Of a stretch of 21,298 nt of DNA, positions 1-8,102 are shown in pieces; within the stretch, counting starts at the first letter, position 1; the number at the start of each line of letters is the position of its first letter. This DNA is from an uncultured Lachnospiraceae bacterium (GTDB taxonomy: Bacteria; Bacillota; Clostridia; Lachnospirales; Lachnospiraceae), in contig CAMNFX010000002.1 in the NCBI GenBank assembly GCA_946537585.1, positions 1-21,298 of the forward strand. Reading direction: 5' to 3'. Below the pieces are notes generated by a model that was given only the letters and a program-made list of their open reading frames with translations, was not told the origin of the DNA and did not search any database. The position numbers were made by a program, and so were the translations under genes.

Positions 1-52
1 GAGCATCTGACTGTTAATCAGGGGGTCCCAGGTTCAAGTCCTGGTTGGGGCG
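1..52 (+). tRNA. tRNA-Asn (anticodon GTT), 3' part only
   Basis: The window opens inside a tRNA. An anticodon stem-loop with loop CTGTTAA gives anticodon GTT (Asn). It is followed by the variable loop, a perfect T-stem (CCAGG 28-32 with CCTGG 40-44) around TTCAAGT, and the acceptor 3' strand 45-51 with discriminator G52. CCA is not encoded. The D-arm and 5' acceptor strand lie outside the window. Confidence 0.9.
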
Positions 53-53
53 T

Positions 54-80
54 AAAAATGCAGCTGTGGCTGCATTTTTT
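54..80 (+). terminator. Rho-independent terminator of the tRNA-Asn transcript
   Basis: AAAAATGCAGC (54-64) pairs with GCTGCATTTTT (69-79) around a 4-base loop and runs into a T-rich tract. It starts one base after the tRNA 3' end. The A and T runs on both sides make it usable in either direction. Confidence 0.85.
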
Positions 81-190
81 GTTTTTCTGTTATTATTTCA
101 AGTATTTGCCTTATCTCAATTGATCAGCTTTATTTTGATCTAATTTCATTCTTACACTTTATTAAGTACATTTTGTTTTTGTTTTCAATA

Positions 191-219
191 TTGAAATTTA
201 ATATTTTTACTGATAAGAT
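191..219 (+). promoter_or_regulatory. Sigma-A type promoter for the first deacylase gene
   Basis: TTGAAA (191-196), a 17-base spacer, then TAAGAT (214-219) preceded by TG at 211-212, that is, an extended -10. It lies in the very AT-rich 81-308 spacer, which otherwise holds no gene that I can support. Transcription would start near 226, leaving a leader of about 83 bases before the ATG at 309. Confidence 0.6.
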
Positions 220-249
220 AAAGCGGCTTGATGATTAACAGATGTTAAG

Positions 250-281
250 TATTCACGGATCAATATTCGTTTTCGTGAATA
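250..281 (+). promoter_or_regulatory. Leader hairpin / inverted repeat upstream of the deacylase
   Basis: TATTCACG (250-257) and CGTGAATA (274-281) form a perfect 8-base inverted repeat around a 16-base loop, inside the predicted 5' leader and 27 bases before the start codon. It could be an operator or an mRNA structure. It is not followed by a T-run, so it is not a terminator. Confidence 0.45.
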
Positions 282-308
282 TGAAGCTTCAGGAAAGGGG
301 TTCGTTTT

Positions 309-1283
309 ATGAAAAAGACACTTACCATTGGTGAACTCAGCGTTGCTCAGGGTGAGAAGGTTTCGAAGGTCATTACCGTACCTGGTACGAATTATGAGCT
401 TCCGATCACAGTAATCAACGGTTCTGAGGATGGAAAAGTATTTCTTGCTACTGCCGGCGTACATGGCTGCGAGTATCCGGGCATCCAGTCCCTGATTGAG
501 CTTTCTCAGGAAATCGAGCCTGAAGAGGTCAGCGGTGCCATTATCTTTATTCTTGCGGTGAACCCGCCCGCATTCTACGGCAGAAGAGCATATGTCTGCC
601 CGGCTGATGAGGAAAACAAGAACTTCAACCATATTTCTCCGGGTAACAAGAACGGCACAACTGCTGATCGTGTTTCCGCATTTATCTTTGATGATATCGT
701 TCCGCAGTGCGATTTCCATGTTGATATGCACAGCGGTGATATTGTAGAGGATCTTGAGGAGTTCATTGCTGTTTGTGCAACTACTGATCCCGAGATGGAA
801 AAGTTCTGTACCGAGGTTGCAAAGCACACCTGCTTTACGCACAGGATCAACTCCCACGGAAGACGTGAGCTTTATAACTCCTCTGCGATCGACAGAGGCG
901 TTCCGGGCCTTCTCTTTGAGAGAGGCGGACAGGGTCTTCTGAACTGGGATGAGGTAGAGCGTGACAAGGATGATATTGTAAGCATCTGCCAGTTCCTGGA
1001 GATACTTGACGGAGATCCGATTGATAACTCCGAGGGACAGATCTACTATCCTCGTCATTACTGGGGCGAGACCGGACATACCGGCTGCTTCTACAAGTTC
1101 GTAACCACCGGTGATGAGGTAAAGAAGGGACAGAAGATCGGCGAGATCCGCGACATGTTCGGGGAACTCCTTGAAGAGATCCATGCACCCTTCGACGGAC
1201 GTGTTAAGATCTCCAACAATACCCTTGGTGTCAGCAAAGGTGACGATACCTTCATGATCGGCTGCACCAAAGAAACAGACTGA
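309..1283 (+). CDS. M14-type zinc deacylase, succinylglutamate desuccinylase/aspartoacylase family
   Basis: Predicted cytoplasmic zinc hydrolase of 324 residues that cleaves an amide bond in an N-acyl amino acid or similar small molecule. Visible motifs are the zinc-binding HGCE (His52, Glu55), a third ligand in DMHSGD (His141), and a likely catalytic Glu205 in LLFERGG. The C-terminal 50 residues have the small beta-barrel pattern (IHAPFDGRV) that ends this family. The usual N-R-x-F-P-G segment is changed to KNFNHISPG (104-112), so the substrate pocket may differ. The start is set by AGGAAAGGGG (291-300) before ATG 309. It is a single-gene unit between its own promoter and a terminator. It is a distant paralogue of the deacylase at 19775-20803. 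No signal peptide is seen. The family call is firm; the substrate is unknown. Confidence 0.85.
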   Translation: MKKTLTIGELSVAQGEKVSKVITVPGTNYELPITVINGSEDGKVFLATAGVHGCEYPGIQSLIELSQEIEPEEVSGAIIFILAVNPPAFYGRRAYVCPADEENKNFNHISPGNKNGTTADRVSAFIFDDIVPQCDFHVDMHSGDIVEDLEEFIAVCATTDPEMEKFCTEVAKHTCFTHRINSHGRRELYNSSAIDRGVPGLLFERGGQGLLNWDEVERDKDDIVSICQFLEILDGDPIDNSEGQIYYPRHYWGETGHTGCFYKFVTTGDEVKKGQKIGEIRDMFGELLEEIHAPFDGRVKISNNTLGVSKGDDTFMIGCTKETD

Positions 1284-1299
1284 ATCTGATCAGATTACA

Positions 1300-1337
1300 G
1301 CCCGGTATCTCTTATAATGAGATTCCGGGCTTTTTTC
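1300..1337 (+). terminator. Rho-independent terminator after the first deacylase
   Basis: GCCCGG (1300-1305) pairs with CCGGGC (1325-1330), extended inward by TCTC/GAGA, and is followed by six T. It lies 17 bases after the stop codon. Confidence 0.9.
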
Positions 1338-1364
1338 TTTGAAGTAGCATGGTTTTTACCAGCG

Positions 1365-1373
1365 TGTTATAAT
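1365..1373 (+). promoter_or_regulatory. Extended -10 promoter of the ABC exporter operon
   Basis: TGTTATAAT: a perfect TATAAT (1368-1373) with TG one base upstream. No convincing -35 lies at 17 bases (TAGCAT at 1345-1350 is weak), which fits an extended -10 promoter. The start of transcription would fall near 1380. Confidence 0.55.
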
Positions 1374-1379
1374 GAGAGC

Positions 1380-1396
1380 CGGCGGGCATGCCGCCG
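1380..1396 (+). promoter_or_regulatory. 5'-terminal mRNA hairpin of the exporter operon
   Basis: CGGCGG (1380-1385) pairs with CCGCCG (1391-1396) around loop GCATG. It sits almost exactly where the transcript should begin, about 50 bases before the start codon. It could protect the mRNA 5' end or be an operator; the sequence does not decide. Confidence 0.4.
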
Positions 1397-1445
1397 ATAA
1401 GAGACATGTTTCTAACAGTTTTCTATTTTTCAGGAGTACACTCAT

Positions 1446-2486
1446 TTGATTAAAGTCAATAATCTGAAAAAATGCTACAGTGATAAGCCGGTGATTTCCG
1501 ATATTTCTTTTACGATATCTGAAAACGGCGTATACGGCTTTCTCGGACCGAACGGTGCCGGTAAATCGACAACCATGAACATTATTACCGGCTGTCTTGC
1601 AGCGACGGAAGGCACGGTAGAGATCGGCGGACATGATATCGTGGAAGAACCGGAGGAGGCCAAACGCCTGATCGGTTACCTTCCTGAGCAGCCCCCGCTG
1701 TATATGGATATGACCCCCAGGGAGTATCTGACGTTTGTTGCTGCTGCCAGAGGCGTGAAGAAGGATGAGATCAAAAACCAGGTCGAGCGGTCCATGGTGC
1801 TGACCGGTATTACACCGGTCAGAGACAGACTGATCAAACATCTTTCAAAGGGCTACAAGCAGCGTGTCGGTATTTCCGAAACTCTGCTCGGAGACCCGAA
1901 GATCATTATTCTTGATGAGCCGACAGGCGGACTTGATCCTAAACAGATCACGGAGATCCGTGACCTTGTACGAAGCCTTGGAAAGGATCATATTATCCTG
2001 TTTTCAAGCCATATCATGCAGGAGGTACAGGCGATCAGTGATCATGTCATGATCATTGCAAAGGGCAGACTGCTTGTGAGCGGCAGGGCAGAAGAGCTTG
2101 AAAGATATCTTCGGAAAAAGCCGGTGCTTCGTATCCGTACACGGACGAACCGGGCAGCGGCAGAGGAGCTTCTCCACAGTGTTACCGGGATTGAAGAGAT
2201 CACGTTTGACGGTGAGGAGGAAGGAATCACTGCCTTTCATTTTACTGCGGATGATGAGAACGGCGCAGCAGAATCTGTGTTCCTTGCCTTTGCCGGCGCA
2301 AAAAGGAGCCTGATCAGTCTGGAACATGAGAGCATGACTCTTGAAGAGGCCTTTTTGCAGCTTACGTCCGGGCTCGATACCTACGCTCCGGACCCTCAGG
2401 CTTCATCTTTGAAAACACCGGATCCCGAAGAGGATGAAGAGACTGCAGCAGTCTCCGGCAGGGAAGAGGACGGCATTCATGGTTAA
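1446..2486 (+). CDS. ABC exporter ATP-binding protein, GldA/CcmA type
   Basis: ATPase subunit (346 residues) of an ABC-2 type exporter working with the permease downstream. Walker A GPNGAGKST (34-42), Q-loop near EQ 81-82, signature LSKGYKQR (133-140), Walker B IIILDEP (153-159) and switch His189 are all present, so it should hydrolyse ATP. A C-terminal extension after about residue 210 ends in an acidic, Glu/Asp-rich tail. Translation appears to start at TTG 1446: AGGAG (1432-1436) is 9 bases upstream and the family begins MIKVNNLKK here. The rare TTG start may lower its yield. The 3' end overlaps the permease by 8 bases. It is the first gene of a four-gene operon that matches the GldA/GldF/GldG layout. 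The exported substrate is unknown. Confidence 0.9.
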   Translation: MIKVNNLKKCYSDKPVISDISFTISENGVYGFLGPNGAGKSTTMNIITGCLAATEGTVEIGGHDIVEEPEEAKRLIGYLPEQPPLYMDMTPREYLTFVAAARGVKKDEIKNQVERSMVLTGITPVRDRLIKHLSKGYKQRVGISETLLGDPKIIILDEPTGGLDPKQITEIRDLVRSLGKDHIILFSSHIMQEVQAISDHVMIIAKGRLLVSGRAEELERYLRKKPVLRIRTRTNRAAAEELLHSVTGIEEITFDGEEEGITAFHFTADDENGAAESVFLAFAGAKRSLISLEHESMTLEEAFLQLTSGLDTYAPDPQASSLKTPDPEEDEETAAVSGREEDGIHG

Positions 2487-3342
2487 CATTATCAAAAAAG
2501 AATTAAATCAGTACTTTAAGGGAATGTTCGGTTACTTTTTCGGTGCTGTTCTCCTGGCGTTTGCGGGGATCTATACCGTGATGGTCAACTGCAATATGGG
2601 CTATGCCGGCTTTGAGTACACACTGAATAACATGTCCTTCATGTATCTTATCCTGATCCCGATCCTGACGATGCGCGCCATTTCCGAGGAAAGAAAACAG
2701 CGCACGGATCAGCTGCTGTTTTCCCTTCCGGTTTCGATGCCCGAGGTAGTGATCGGAAAGTATCTGGCGATCCTTATTGCTCTCCTGATCCCGGTCATCA
2801 TCATCGGCTTTTATCCGCTGGTGCTGATGAAGTACGGAGCGCTTTCCCTGAAGGCGGCCTACATAAATCTGGGCGCATTTTTCCTGCTGGGCGCATCTCT
2901 TGCTGCGATCGGTCTTTTTGTTTCCTCACTTACGGAGAACCAAGCCATTGCAGCCGGTTTAAGCTTTGCGGTCTTCCTGTTTACCTATTTCGGTTCCAAC
3001 CTGACAGATTATCTGCCGGGCACTGCGGAAGCTTCTCTGGCGGCTCTGATCGCCGCAGGCGTCATCATTGCCCTGATCCTTTATGCCCTTACCAAAAACA
3101 TTACAGCCGCAGCCTGGGTCATTGCGCTTTCTGTGACTGTGCTGACCTTTATTTACCGCAGGAATGCGCGCATCTTTGAGGGCCTTTTTGCAAAGTTTAT
3201 CGGCAGCCTTTCCCTCTTTGAGCGTTATTATGCCTTTGCGCGCGGCGTGCTGGATATCCGAGCAATCGTCTACTTCCTGTCCGTGATCGTCTTCTTTCTG
3301 TATATCACGGTGCATTCTCTTGAGAAAAGGAGGTGGAGCTGA
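2479..3342 (+). CDS. ABC-2 type exporter permease, GldF-like
   Basis: Integral membrane permease of 287 residues with about six hydrophobic segments. The first covers roughly residues 18-40, and others follow around 52-70, 92-115, 128-150, 162-210 and the C-terminus. The cytoplasmic loop RAISEERKQRTDQLLFSLPVS is characteristic of ABC-2 permeases of this group (coupling region to the ATPase). ATG 2479 is chosen over an upstream in-frame ATG at 2434: it has a purine-rich GGAAGAGG site before it and gives the family's usual N-terminus, MVNIIKKEL. It overlaps the ATPase gene by 8 bases, and its TGA shares a base with the next ATG, so it is translationally coupled on both sides. Confidence 0.88.
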   Translation: MVNIIKKELNQYFKGMFGYFFGAVLLAFAGIYTVMVNCNMGYAGFEYTLNNMSFMYLILIPILTMRAISEERKQRTDQLLFSLPVSMPEVVIGKYLAILIALLIPVIIIGFYPLVLMKYGALSLKAAYINLGAFFLLGASLAAIGLFVSSLTENQAIAAGLSFAVFLFTYFGSNLTDYLPGTAEASLAALIAAGVIIALILYALTKNITAAAWVIALSVTVLTFIYRRNARIFEGLFAKFIGSLSLFERYYAFARGVLDIRAIVYFLSVIVFFLYITVHSLEKRRWS

Positions 3343-4823
3343 TGACTGAAAAGAAGAGCAAAGGACTTAAAGGCATCCTTCCTGAAAAAGCAGAAAAGAA
3401 AGCGGGGGCAGGCAGTGCAAACGCAAAGCTGATCCTGCAGAGGGGTGCGTTCAGCCTGATCACATCGCTCATCCTTCTTGCGACTTTGATTTTTGTGAAT
3501 CTTTCCGTGTCAAACCTTCCTTCTGAATGGACACAGAGGGATATTTCCAGCACAGGGCTGTATCAGCTGTCTGATCAGACCTTAGAGGTCCTGTCCCGTA
3601 TTCAGCAGGAAACGGATATCTACTGGATCGTTCAGAGCGGCCAGGAGAACAGTGAGATCCGAACACTCCTTAGCCGCTATCAGGATCAGAACCCTTTGAT
3701 CCGGGTCGAAGAGGTGGATCCCGTTGTCAATCCGAATTTCACCGACCGCTATACCAATGAGATCATTCTTGACAACAGCCTGATCGTGGCGGGAGGAAAC
3801 CGCAGCCGCTATATCAGCTATAATGATATTTTCACCAGCAGCTATAACTATTATACCCAGGACGGATCCACAGTATACTTCGACGGCGAGAACAAGATCA
3901 CCAGCGCGATCGACTATGTCAATGAAGGAAAGCTTCCGACTCTGTACCGGGTGACCGGTCACGGCGAGGCAGTCTTGAGCATTGCATTTGAAGAGGCACT
4001 GGCGCGGCAGAATTATCAGCTTAAGGATCTTAACACGCTGGGACTCGAACAGCTGCCGGAAGATGCCGACTGTCTGATGCTCGTCGGGCCCACCGCAGAC
4101 CTTACCGAAAAAGAAGGAAACATGATCTCGGACTACCTGGCATCCGGCGGCAGGCTTCTTGCCTTTACGGACTATGAGCATACGGATCTGCCGGTATTGA
4201 TGGGGCTTCTTGAACACTATGGCGTTGAGGTCTATGACGGACTGGTTCTGGAGTCGGATCCCAATATGTGCTACGGAAATTATCCGATGCAGCTTCTGCC
4301 CGGCATCATCGGACATGATATTACTCTGCCCATCACACGCAGCGGATATCTGGTGCTCGTGCCCATGGCACATGCCATGAAGGTGCCGGAGACCTTCCCC
4401 ACAGGAGTGAATGTCTCTGCACTGCTGACAACATCCGCCGGTGCTTATGCAAGAGAGGGCAGGATCACCTCCCTTCAGAGAGAAGAAGGGGATGAAGCAG
4501 GTCCCTTTGCGCCCGGGATCGCAGCAGAAGAGAGGCTGACAGAAGGCAAGAACCGGATCGTCTGGTTCAGTACTTCCCAGATCATCAATAAAGAGTACGA
4601 TGCCATCGTAAACGGCATCAATACCGATCTGGTCCTCAATTCACTCGGCTGGCTTACGGAAAATGATTCTTCCATCACGATCCGCTCGAAACAGATCTCC
4701 GCTGCAAAGCTTGCGGTTCCGTCCGCGGCTGTTACCAGGATCGGCATCGTGCTGGTCGGTGTGATACCGCTTCTGTATCTGCTGATCGGCGCTGTAATTA
4801 TGCTCAGGAGGAGAAAGAAATGA
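3342..4823 (+). CDS. GldG-like ABC auxiliary protein (ABC_transp_aux type)
   Basis: Membrane-anchored auxiliary protein of 493 residues. A short cytoplasmic N-terminus rich in Lys precedes one membrane segment (about residues 35-57). Next comes a large extracytoplasmic part, including a region like the GldG domain (VTGHGEAVLS, then DCLMLVGPTADLTEKE). A C-terminal membrane helix ends in RRRKK. The topology and domain order match GldG-family proteins that pair with an ABC-2 permease. ATG 3342 overlaps the permease stop (TGATG) with AAGGAGG (3327-3333) 8 bases upstream; a GTG at 3333 inside that Shine-Dalgarno site was rejected as start. No enzymatic motif is recognised. Its role is probably substrate handling outside the membrane or complex assembly. 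Confidence 0.8.
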   Translation: MTEKKSKGLKGILPEKAEKKAGAGSANAKLILQRGAFSLITSLILLATLIFVNLSVSNLPSEWTQRDISSTGLYQLSDQTLEVLSRIQQETDIYWIVQSGQENSEIRTLLSRYQDQNPLIRVEEVDPVVNPNFTDRYTNEIILDNSLIVAGGNRSRYISYNDIFTSSYNYYTQDGSTVYFDGENKITSAIDYVNEGKLPTLYRVTGHGEAVLSIAFEEALARQNYQLKDLNTLGLEQLPEDADCLMLVGPTADLTEKEGNMISDYLASGGRLLAFTDYEHTDLPVLMGLLEHYGVEVYDGLVLESDPNMCYGNYPMQLLPGIIGHDITLPITRSGYLVLVPMAHAMKVPETFPTGVNVSALLTTSAGAYAREGRITSLQREEGDEAGPFAPGIAAEERLTEGKNRIVWFSTSQIINKEYDAIVNGINTDLVLNSLGWLTENDSSITIRSKQISAAKLAVPSAAVTRIGIVLVGVIPLLYLLIGAVIMLRRRKK

Positions 4824-6217
4824 TGAAGCAGAAGAAAGAACTGATCATCCTGCTCCTGCTCCTGGCAGGGTCGATCGCCATGTATGCAGGCTCCATGGTC
4901 ATTAAGAAAAATGCCTATCCCAAAGAACTGGCTTCAGCGGAAACACCGGCCCAGCAGAGCCTGCTTTCCGGACTTTCGGCAGCGGACATTGTTTCTATGG
5001 AATGGAATAATGGTTCTGAGGATATAAAAGCGGTCAGAGAAGAGGGGACCTGGGCGCTTCAAAGCCACCCGGATCTTCCGCTGCTCGTGAGCCGTACAGA
5101 AGAGATGGCAGATGCGCTTGTTTCCCTGAAGACGGAAAGGATGATCACAGGGCAGGATGCAAAAGACTATGGCCTTGATCCCGCAGCACAGTCTTTAGCC
5201 TTTGAAACGGCGGACGGCAGCAGTCACACCCTTTCGATCGGAAACAAAGCCAGTGTGGAAGATGCCTGGTATGTTATGCTGGATGATACCGGTAAGATCG
5301 GTCTTGCATCAACCGAACTCCCTTCCATGCTGACAGCTGATATTTATAAGCTGGTCAGAAACGAGTCAATGAAAACGATTCTTTCTCCGGACAGGATGGA
5401 GATTCAGCGTGCGGACGGAAGTTCACTCGTGCTTGTAAAGCCGGAGGATCCGGAGAAGTACGCATATACAGACTATTACACCTGGTTTGTTGAAGATAAC
5501 GGTACCCTCAGAGCTTTGGACAGAGGAAAGGCGGAGGACCTGGTCAATACCGTACTGCAGGTAAAATGGCAGTCATGCGTAAACTATCATATTAATTATA
5601 ACAAAGACGTTATAAATGAGTATGGATTTGACCATCCTGCCTTACGCGCGGAGGTAGAAGGCGGCGGTGAAGCGGTCTGTCTGCTGTCCGGAGCCGCTGC
5701 CGGAGAGGGACTCTGCTATGCCCAGCCGGAAGGGTCAGATATGGCCTATACCATTAAATCAGAGGATGCTGATAAGCTGGAAAGGGCTTCTTATGATTCG
5801 CTCAGGCCGGAGGATATCTGCCATATGAACTGGAGCCGGGTCAGCGAAATATCGATCACAGCAGACGGAAGGACCAGAAACATCGGTGTAAAAGCCTCCG
5901 AACCGGGAGCCGAAGAAAAGTATATATATACCGAAAACGGCGCTGTGCTTGATTATCAGGCTGTTACCGACATCAAGGCCATGATCGATAAGATGGTCCC
6001 CGCAAAACAGCTCGAGGATGCCTCCTATGTCCCTTCCGGGGAACCGGTCCTGAAGATCGTATTCAGGCAGGACAATGAAGCATTCGGCGAAATGGAGCTG
6101 GAATTTTACCGCTACAGTGACATGTATGACCTTGTCCGATTCAACGGGGAGACACGCCAGCTCATCAGTGTACACGCTGCGGATGCGGTGAGAAGACTGA
6201 CGGAAAGGCTTAACTGA
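4820..6217 (+). CDS. DUF4340 domain protein, membrane-anchored
   Basis: A 465-residue protein with one N-terminal membrane segment (about residues 7-27, LIILLLLLAGSIAMYAGSMV) and a long extracytoplasmic region. Repeated beta-rich modules such as GTWAL..., YGLDPAAQSLAFETADGSSHTLSIGNKA and a second similar half match the DUF4340 family, often found beside GldG-type ABC genes. Start ATG 4820 overlaps the upstream TGA by four bases; AGGAGG (4806-4811) is 8 bases before it. An ATG at 4823 is also possible. It is last in the operon. No GC-rich terminator is visible in 6218-6283, so some transcription may enter the next operon. Biochemical function is unknown. Confidence 0.8.
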   Translation: MMKQKKELIILLLLLAGSIAMYAGSMVIKKNAYPKELASAETPAQQSLLSGLSAADIVSMEWNNGSEDIKAVREEGTWALQSHPDLPLLVSRTEEMADALVSLKTERMITGQDAKDYGLDPAAQSLAFETADGSSHTLSIGNKASVEDAWYVMLDDTGKIGLASTELPSMLTADIYKLVRNESMKTILSPDRMEIQRADGSSLVLVKPEDPEKYAYTDYYTWFVEDNGTLRALDRGKAEDLVNTVLQVKWQSCVNYHINYNKDVINEYGFDHPALRAEVEGGGEAVCLLSGAAAGEGLCYAQPEGSDMAYTIKSEDADKLERASYDSLRPEDICHMNWSRVSEISITADGRTRNIGVKASEPGAEEKYIYTENGAVLDYQAVTDIKAMIDKMVPAKQLEDASYVPSGEPVLKIVFRQDNEAFGEMELEFYRYSDMYDLVRFNGETRQLISVHAADAVRRLTERLN

Positions 6218-6283
6218 TATTAATATTTTTATGTATATTATTAACAACATTTAATGGCTGTTCACAATTTTGAAAGATTTTTG

Positions 6284-6312
6284 TAGACAGTTTGTATAAA
6301 ACCCTATATAAT
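6284..6312 (+). promoter_or_regulatory. Strong promoter of the peptide-uptake operon
   Basis: TAGACA (6284-6289, 5 of 6 to consensus), a 17-base spacer and a perfect TATAAT (6307-6312). Transcription would start near 6319, leaving a leader of about 62 bases. Confidence 0.75.
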
Positions 6313-6332
6313 GAATTTGCTATAAGTTATAA

Positions 6333-6350
6333 GGATGGGTTATCCCATCC
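6333..6350 (+). promoter_or_regulatory. Leader hairpin before the binding-protein gene
   Basis: GGATGGG (6333-6339) pairs with CCCATCC (6344-6350) around TTAT. It is a perfect 7-base stem between the predicted transcription start and the ribosome site (GAAGGGAG, about 6368-6375). No T-run follows, so it is not a terminator. It could stabilise the mRNA or be an operator. Confidence 0.4.
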
Positions 6351-6380
6351 TGAACGCAACATTTTCTGAAGGGAGATCTT

Positions 6381-8012
6381 ATGAAAAGAAAAGTATCACT
6401 TGTTATTGCGGCTGTGATGGTAGCAAGTTCTCTTGCAGCCTGCGGCGGATCAAGTACTGCTACGACGACTGCAGCTCCGGCTGAGACCCAGGCAGCAGCG
6501 GCAGGCGAGACCCAGGCAGCAGCTGAGACTCAGGCAGCAGCGCCTGCAGCTTCCACCGGCAAGACGGACCTGACCATCATCAACACCGTTGAGCCCCAGA
6601 CCCTGCTTCCGGGTTCCGAGAACCTTTCTGCAGGCCATCTGATCCAGTGCCAGGTCTATGACACACTGGTCATGGAGACTCCGGGCGCACGTTCCACCCT
6701 TGTTCCGGGCCTTGCTACCGATTGGGAGTATTCCGAGGACGGCACCAAAATCACCTTCACCCTGAGAGATGGCGTCAAGTTCCATGACGGCACCGTGATG
6801 ACCGCGGATGATGTTGTCTTCTCACTGCAGAAGGATGCCGAGGGCTCCTACAACGCAGATGCAGCAGAACTGATCGATTCCATCGAGAAGGTTGACGATA
6901 CCCACGTTTCCGTTTCCACCAAGTATGCTTACAAGCCGTTCCTCCAGGTTCTGGCAATGCCGTCCTTCGGTATCTACAGCAAGGCATGGTATGAGAAGTG
7001 CGAGGCTGACGGAACCAACATGGCACGTTCTGAGAACGGTACCGGCGCTTACAAGTTCACCGAGTGGCAGTCCGGCGACTATCTGAAGCTGGAAGCATTT
7101 GATGATTACTGGGGCGGCGCTCCGGCGATCAAGAAGATCACCATGAAGATCATGACCGACGGTCAGACTGCAGCGCTCTCCATGGAGAGCGGCGAGGCAG
7201 ACGTATTCTTCGGACTTGACTCCGCTGACTACGAGACCATGAAGGCTACTCCGCATATGGTCGTATGGGATGTCCTTTCCAACGGTACTCATTTCCTTGC
7301 TCTTAACGGCAACGACGGTTACTTCTTCCATGACAACAAGGACGCTCGTAAGGCAGTTCAGTACTCTCTGAACCGTGAGGAGATCAACCTCGGCGGTCTG
7401 GACGGCACCGGCCATGTAACTCCGTACCCGGTCAACCCGGATCACTTCGGATATGACCCCGACTGGGAGCCGACTCCGTTCGATCTTGACAAGGCAAAGG
7501 AACTCCTTGCAGGTACCGGCTATGACGGAAGCACCATCGTTTACAAGTCCGCTAACTCCTCCTGGTATCAGAACCCCGCACAGGTCATGACCGAGGAAAT
7601 GCGTAAGGCAGGCTTCAATGTTGATCTTCAGATCATGGAGCGCGGCGCATGGGAGGATGATGTTGACGCAAAGGGTAACTCCGATCTCTGGAACTACATG
7701 ACCTGGGGTCAGTTCCCGGATGCTGATGCTGACCTGTATATCTATCTGCACACCAGCCAGAGAGGCATTGAATATGCCAACATGATCAATGCCGGCAACG
7801 ATGAGTGCGACAAGGCACTTGACGGCGGCAGATACTCCATCGATGATGAAGAGCGTATGAACTACTATCGCCAGGTAGCAGACATCAACGAGGAAGAGGC
7901 CTGGTACGCATTCCTGATGACCGGCTGCAACTTTGCTGTCACCACCGATGAGGTTCAGGGCTTCGTTCCGCATCCCGCAGTATTCTATCACATTAAGGAC
8001 TGGTCTCTGTAA
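6381..8012 (+). CDS. Peptide-type ABC transporter substrate-binding lipoprotein (SBP family 5)
   Basis: Extracytoplasmic solute-binding protein of 543 residues for a peptide, opine or nickel type importer. A lipoprotein signal peptide ends in the lipobox LAAC (residues 18-21, Cys21 lipidated). Then comes a flexible linker with repeated AETQAAA units (about residues 33-56). The family 5 core follows, including the hallmark LRDGVKFHDGTVMTADDV. The protein ends with a large ligand-binding lobe (TTDEVQGFVPHPAVFYHIKDWSL). Its codon use is strongly biased to C-ending codons, which suggests high expression. It heads a five-gene operon. Palindromic hairpins right after its stop may set its level above that of the permeases. 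The ligand cannot be read from the sequence. Confidence 0.92.
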   Translation: MKRKVSLVIAAVMVASSLAACGGSSTATTTAAPAETQAAAAGETQAAAETQAAAPAASTGKTDLTIINTVEPQTLLPGSENLSAGHLIQCQVYDTLVMETPGARSTLVPGLATDWEYSEDGTKITFTLRDGVKFHDGTVMTADDVVFSLQKDAEGSYNADAAELIDSIEKVDDTHVSVSTKYAYKPFLQVLAMPSFGIYSKAWYEKCEADGTNMARSENGTGAYKFTEWQSGDYLKLEAFDDYWGGAPAIKKITMKIMTDGQTAALSMESGEADVFFGLDSADYETMKATPHMVVWDVLSNGTHFLALNGNDGYFFHDNKDARKAVQYSLNREEINLGGLDGTGHVTPYPVNPDHFGYDPDWEPTPFDLDKAKELLAGTGYDGSTIVYKSANSSWYQNPAQVMTEEMRKAGFNVDLQIMERGAWEDDVDAKGNSDLWNYMTWGQFPDADADLYIYLHTSQRGIEYANMINAGNDECDKALDGGRYSIDDEERMNYYRQVADINEEEAWYAFLMTGCNFAVTTDEVQGFVPHPAVFYHIKDWSL

Positions 8013-8018
8013 TGCGTG

Positions 8019-8040
8019 CTGATCAGTGATCACTGATCAG
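8019..8040. repeat. 22-base perfect palindrome after the binding-protein gene
   Basis: Starting 7 bases after the stop codon, the sequence CTGATCAGTGA is followed by its exact reverse complement, with no spacer. It contains TGATCA at both ends and GTGATCAC in the centre. As RNA it could fold into a hairpin that blocks 3'-to-5' decay; as DNA it could bind a dimeric protein. Confidence 0.8.
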
Positions 8041-8066
8041 ATTACGGATGAATGAGAGGATGAATG

Positions 8067-8095
8067 GGGGTTGTGGATTCATCCACAGCCCCTTT
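8067..8095 (+). terminator. Intra-operon hairpin, partial terminator or mRNA stabiliser
   Basis: GGGGTTGTGGA (8067-8077) pairs with TCCACAGCCCC (8082-8092) over 11 pairs with one G-T pair, loop TTCA. Only three T follow, so termination would be incomplete. This fits the common pattern in which the binding-protein mRNA is made in excess over downstream permease mRNA. Confidence 0.55.
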
Positions 8096-8102
8096 AAAGT
8101 TA

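Noticed and set aside
207..1184. 325-residue open frame on the minus strand opposite the first deacylase
   Set aside because: The plus strand frame has clear family motifs, promoter and ribosome site. The antisense frame has no recognisable motif and arises from codon bias.
6474..6560. Short DNA repeat in the binding-protein gene (GAGACTCAGGCAGCAGC-like units)
   Set aside because: It encodes the AETQAAA linker after the lipid anchor, a common low-complexity spacer; not a CRISPR or mobile repeat.
6822..8033. 403-residue minus-strand frame opposite the binding-protein gene
   Set aside because: Antisense shadow of a strongly codon-biased gene; its translation resembles no family and would overlap the palindrome at 8019.
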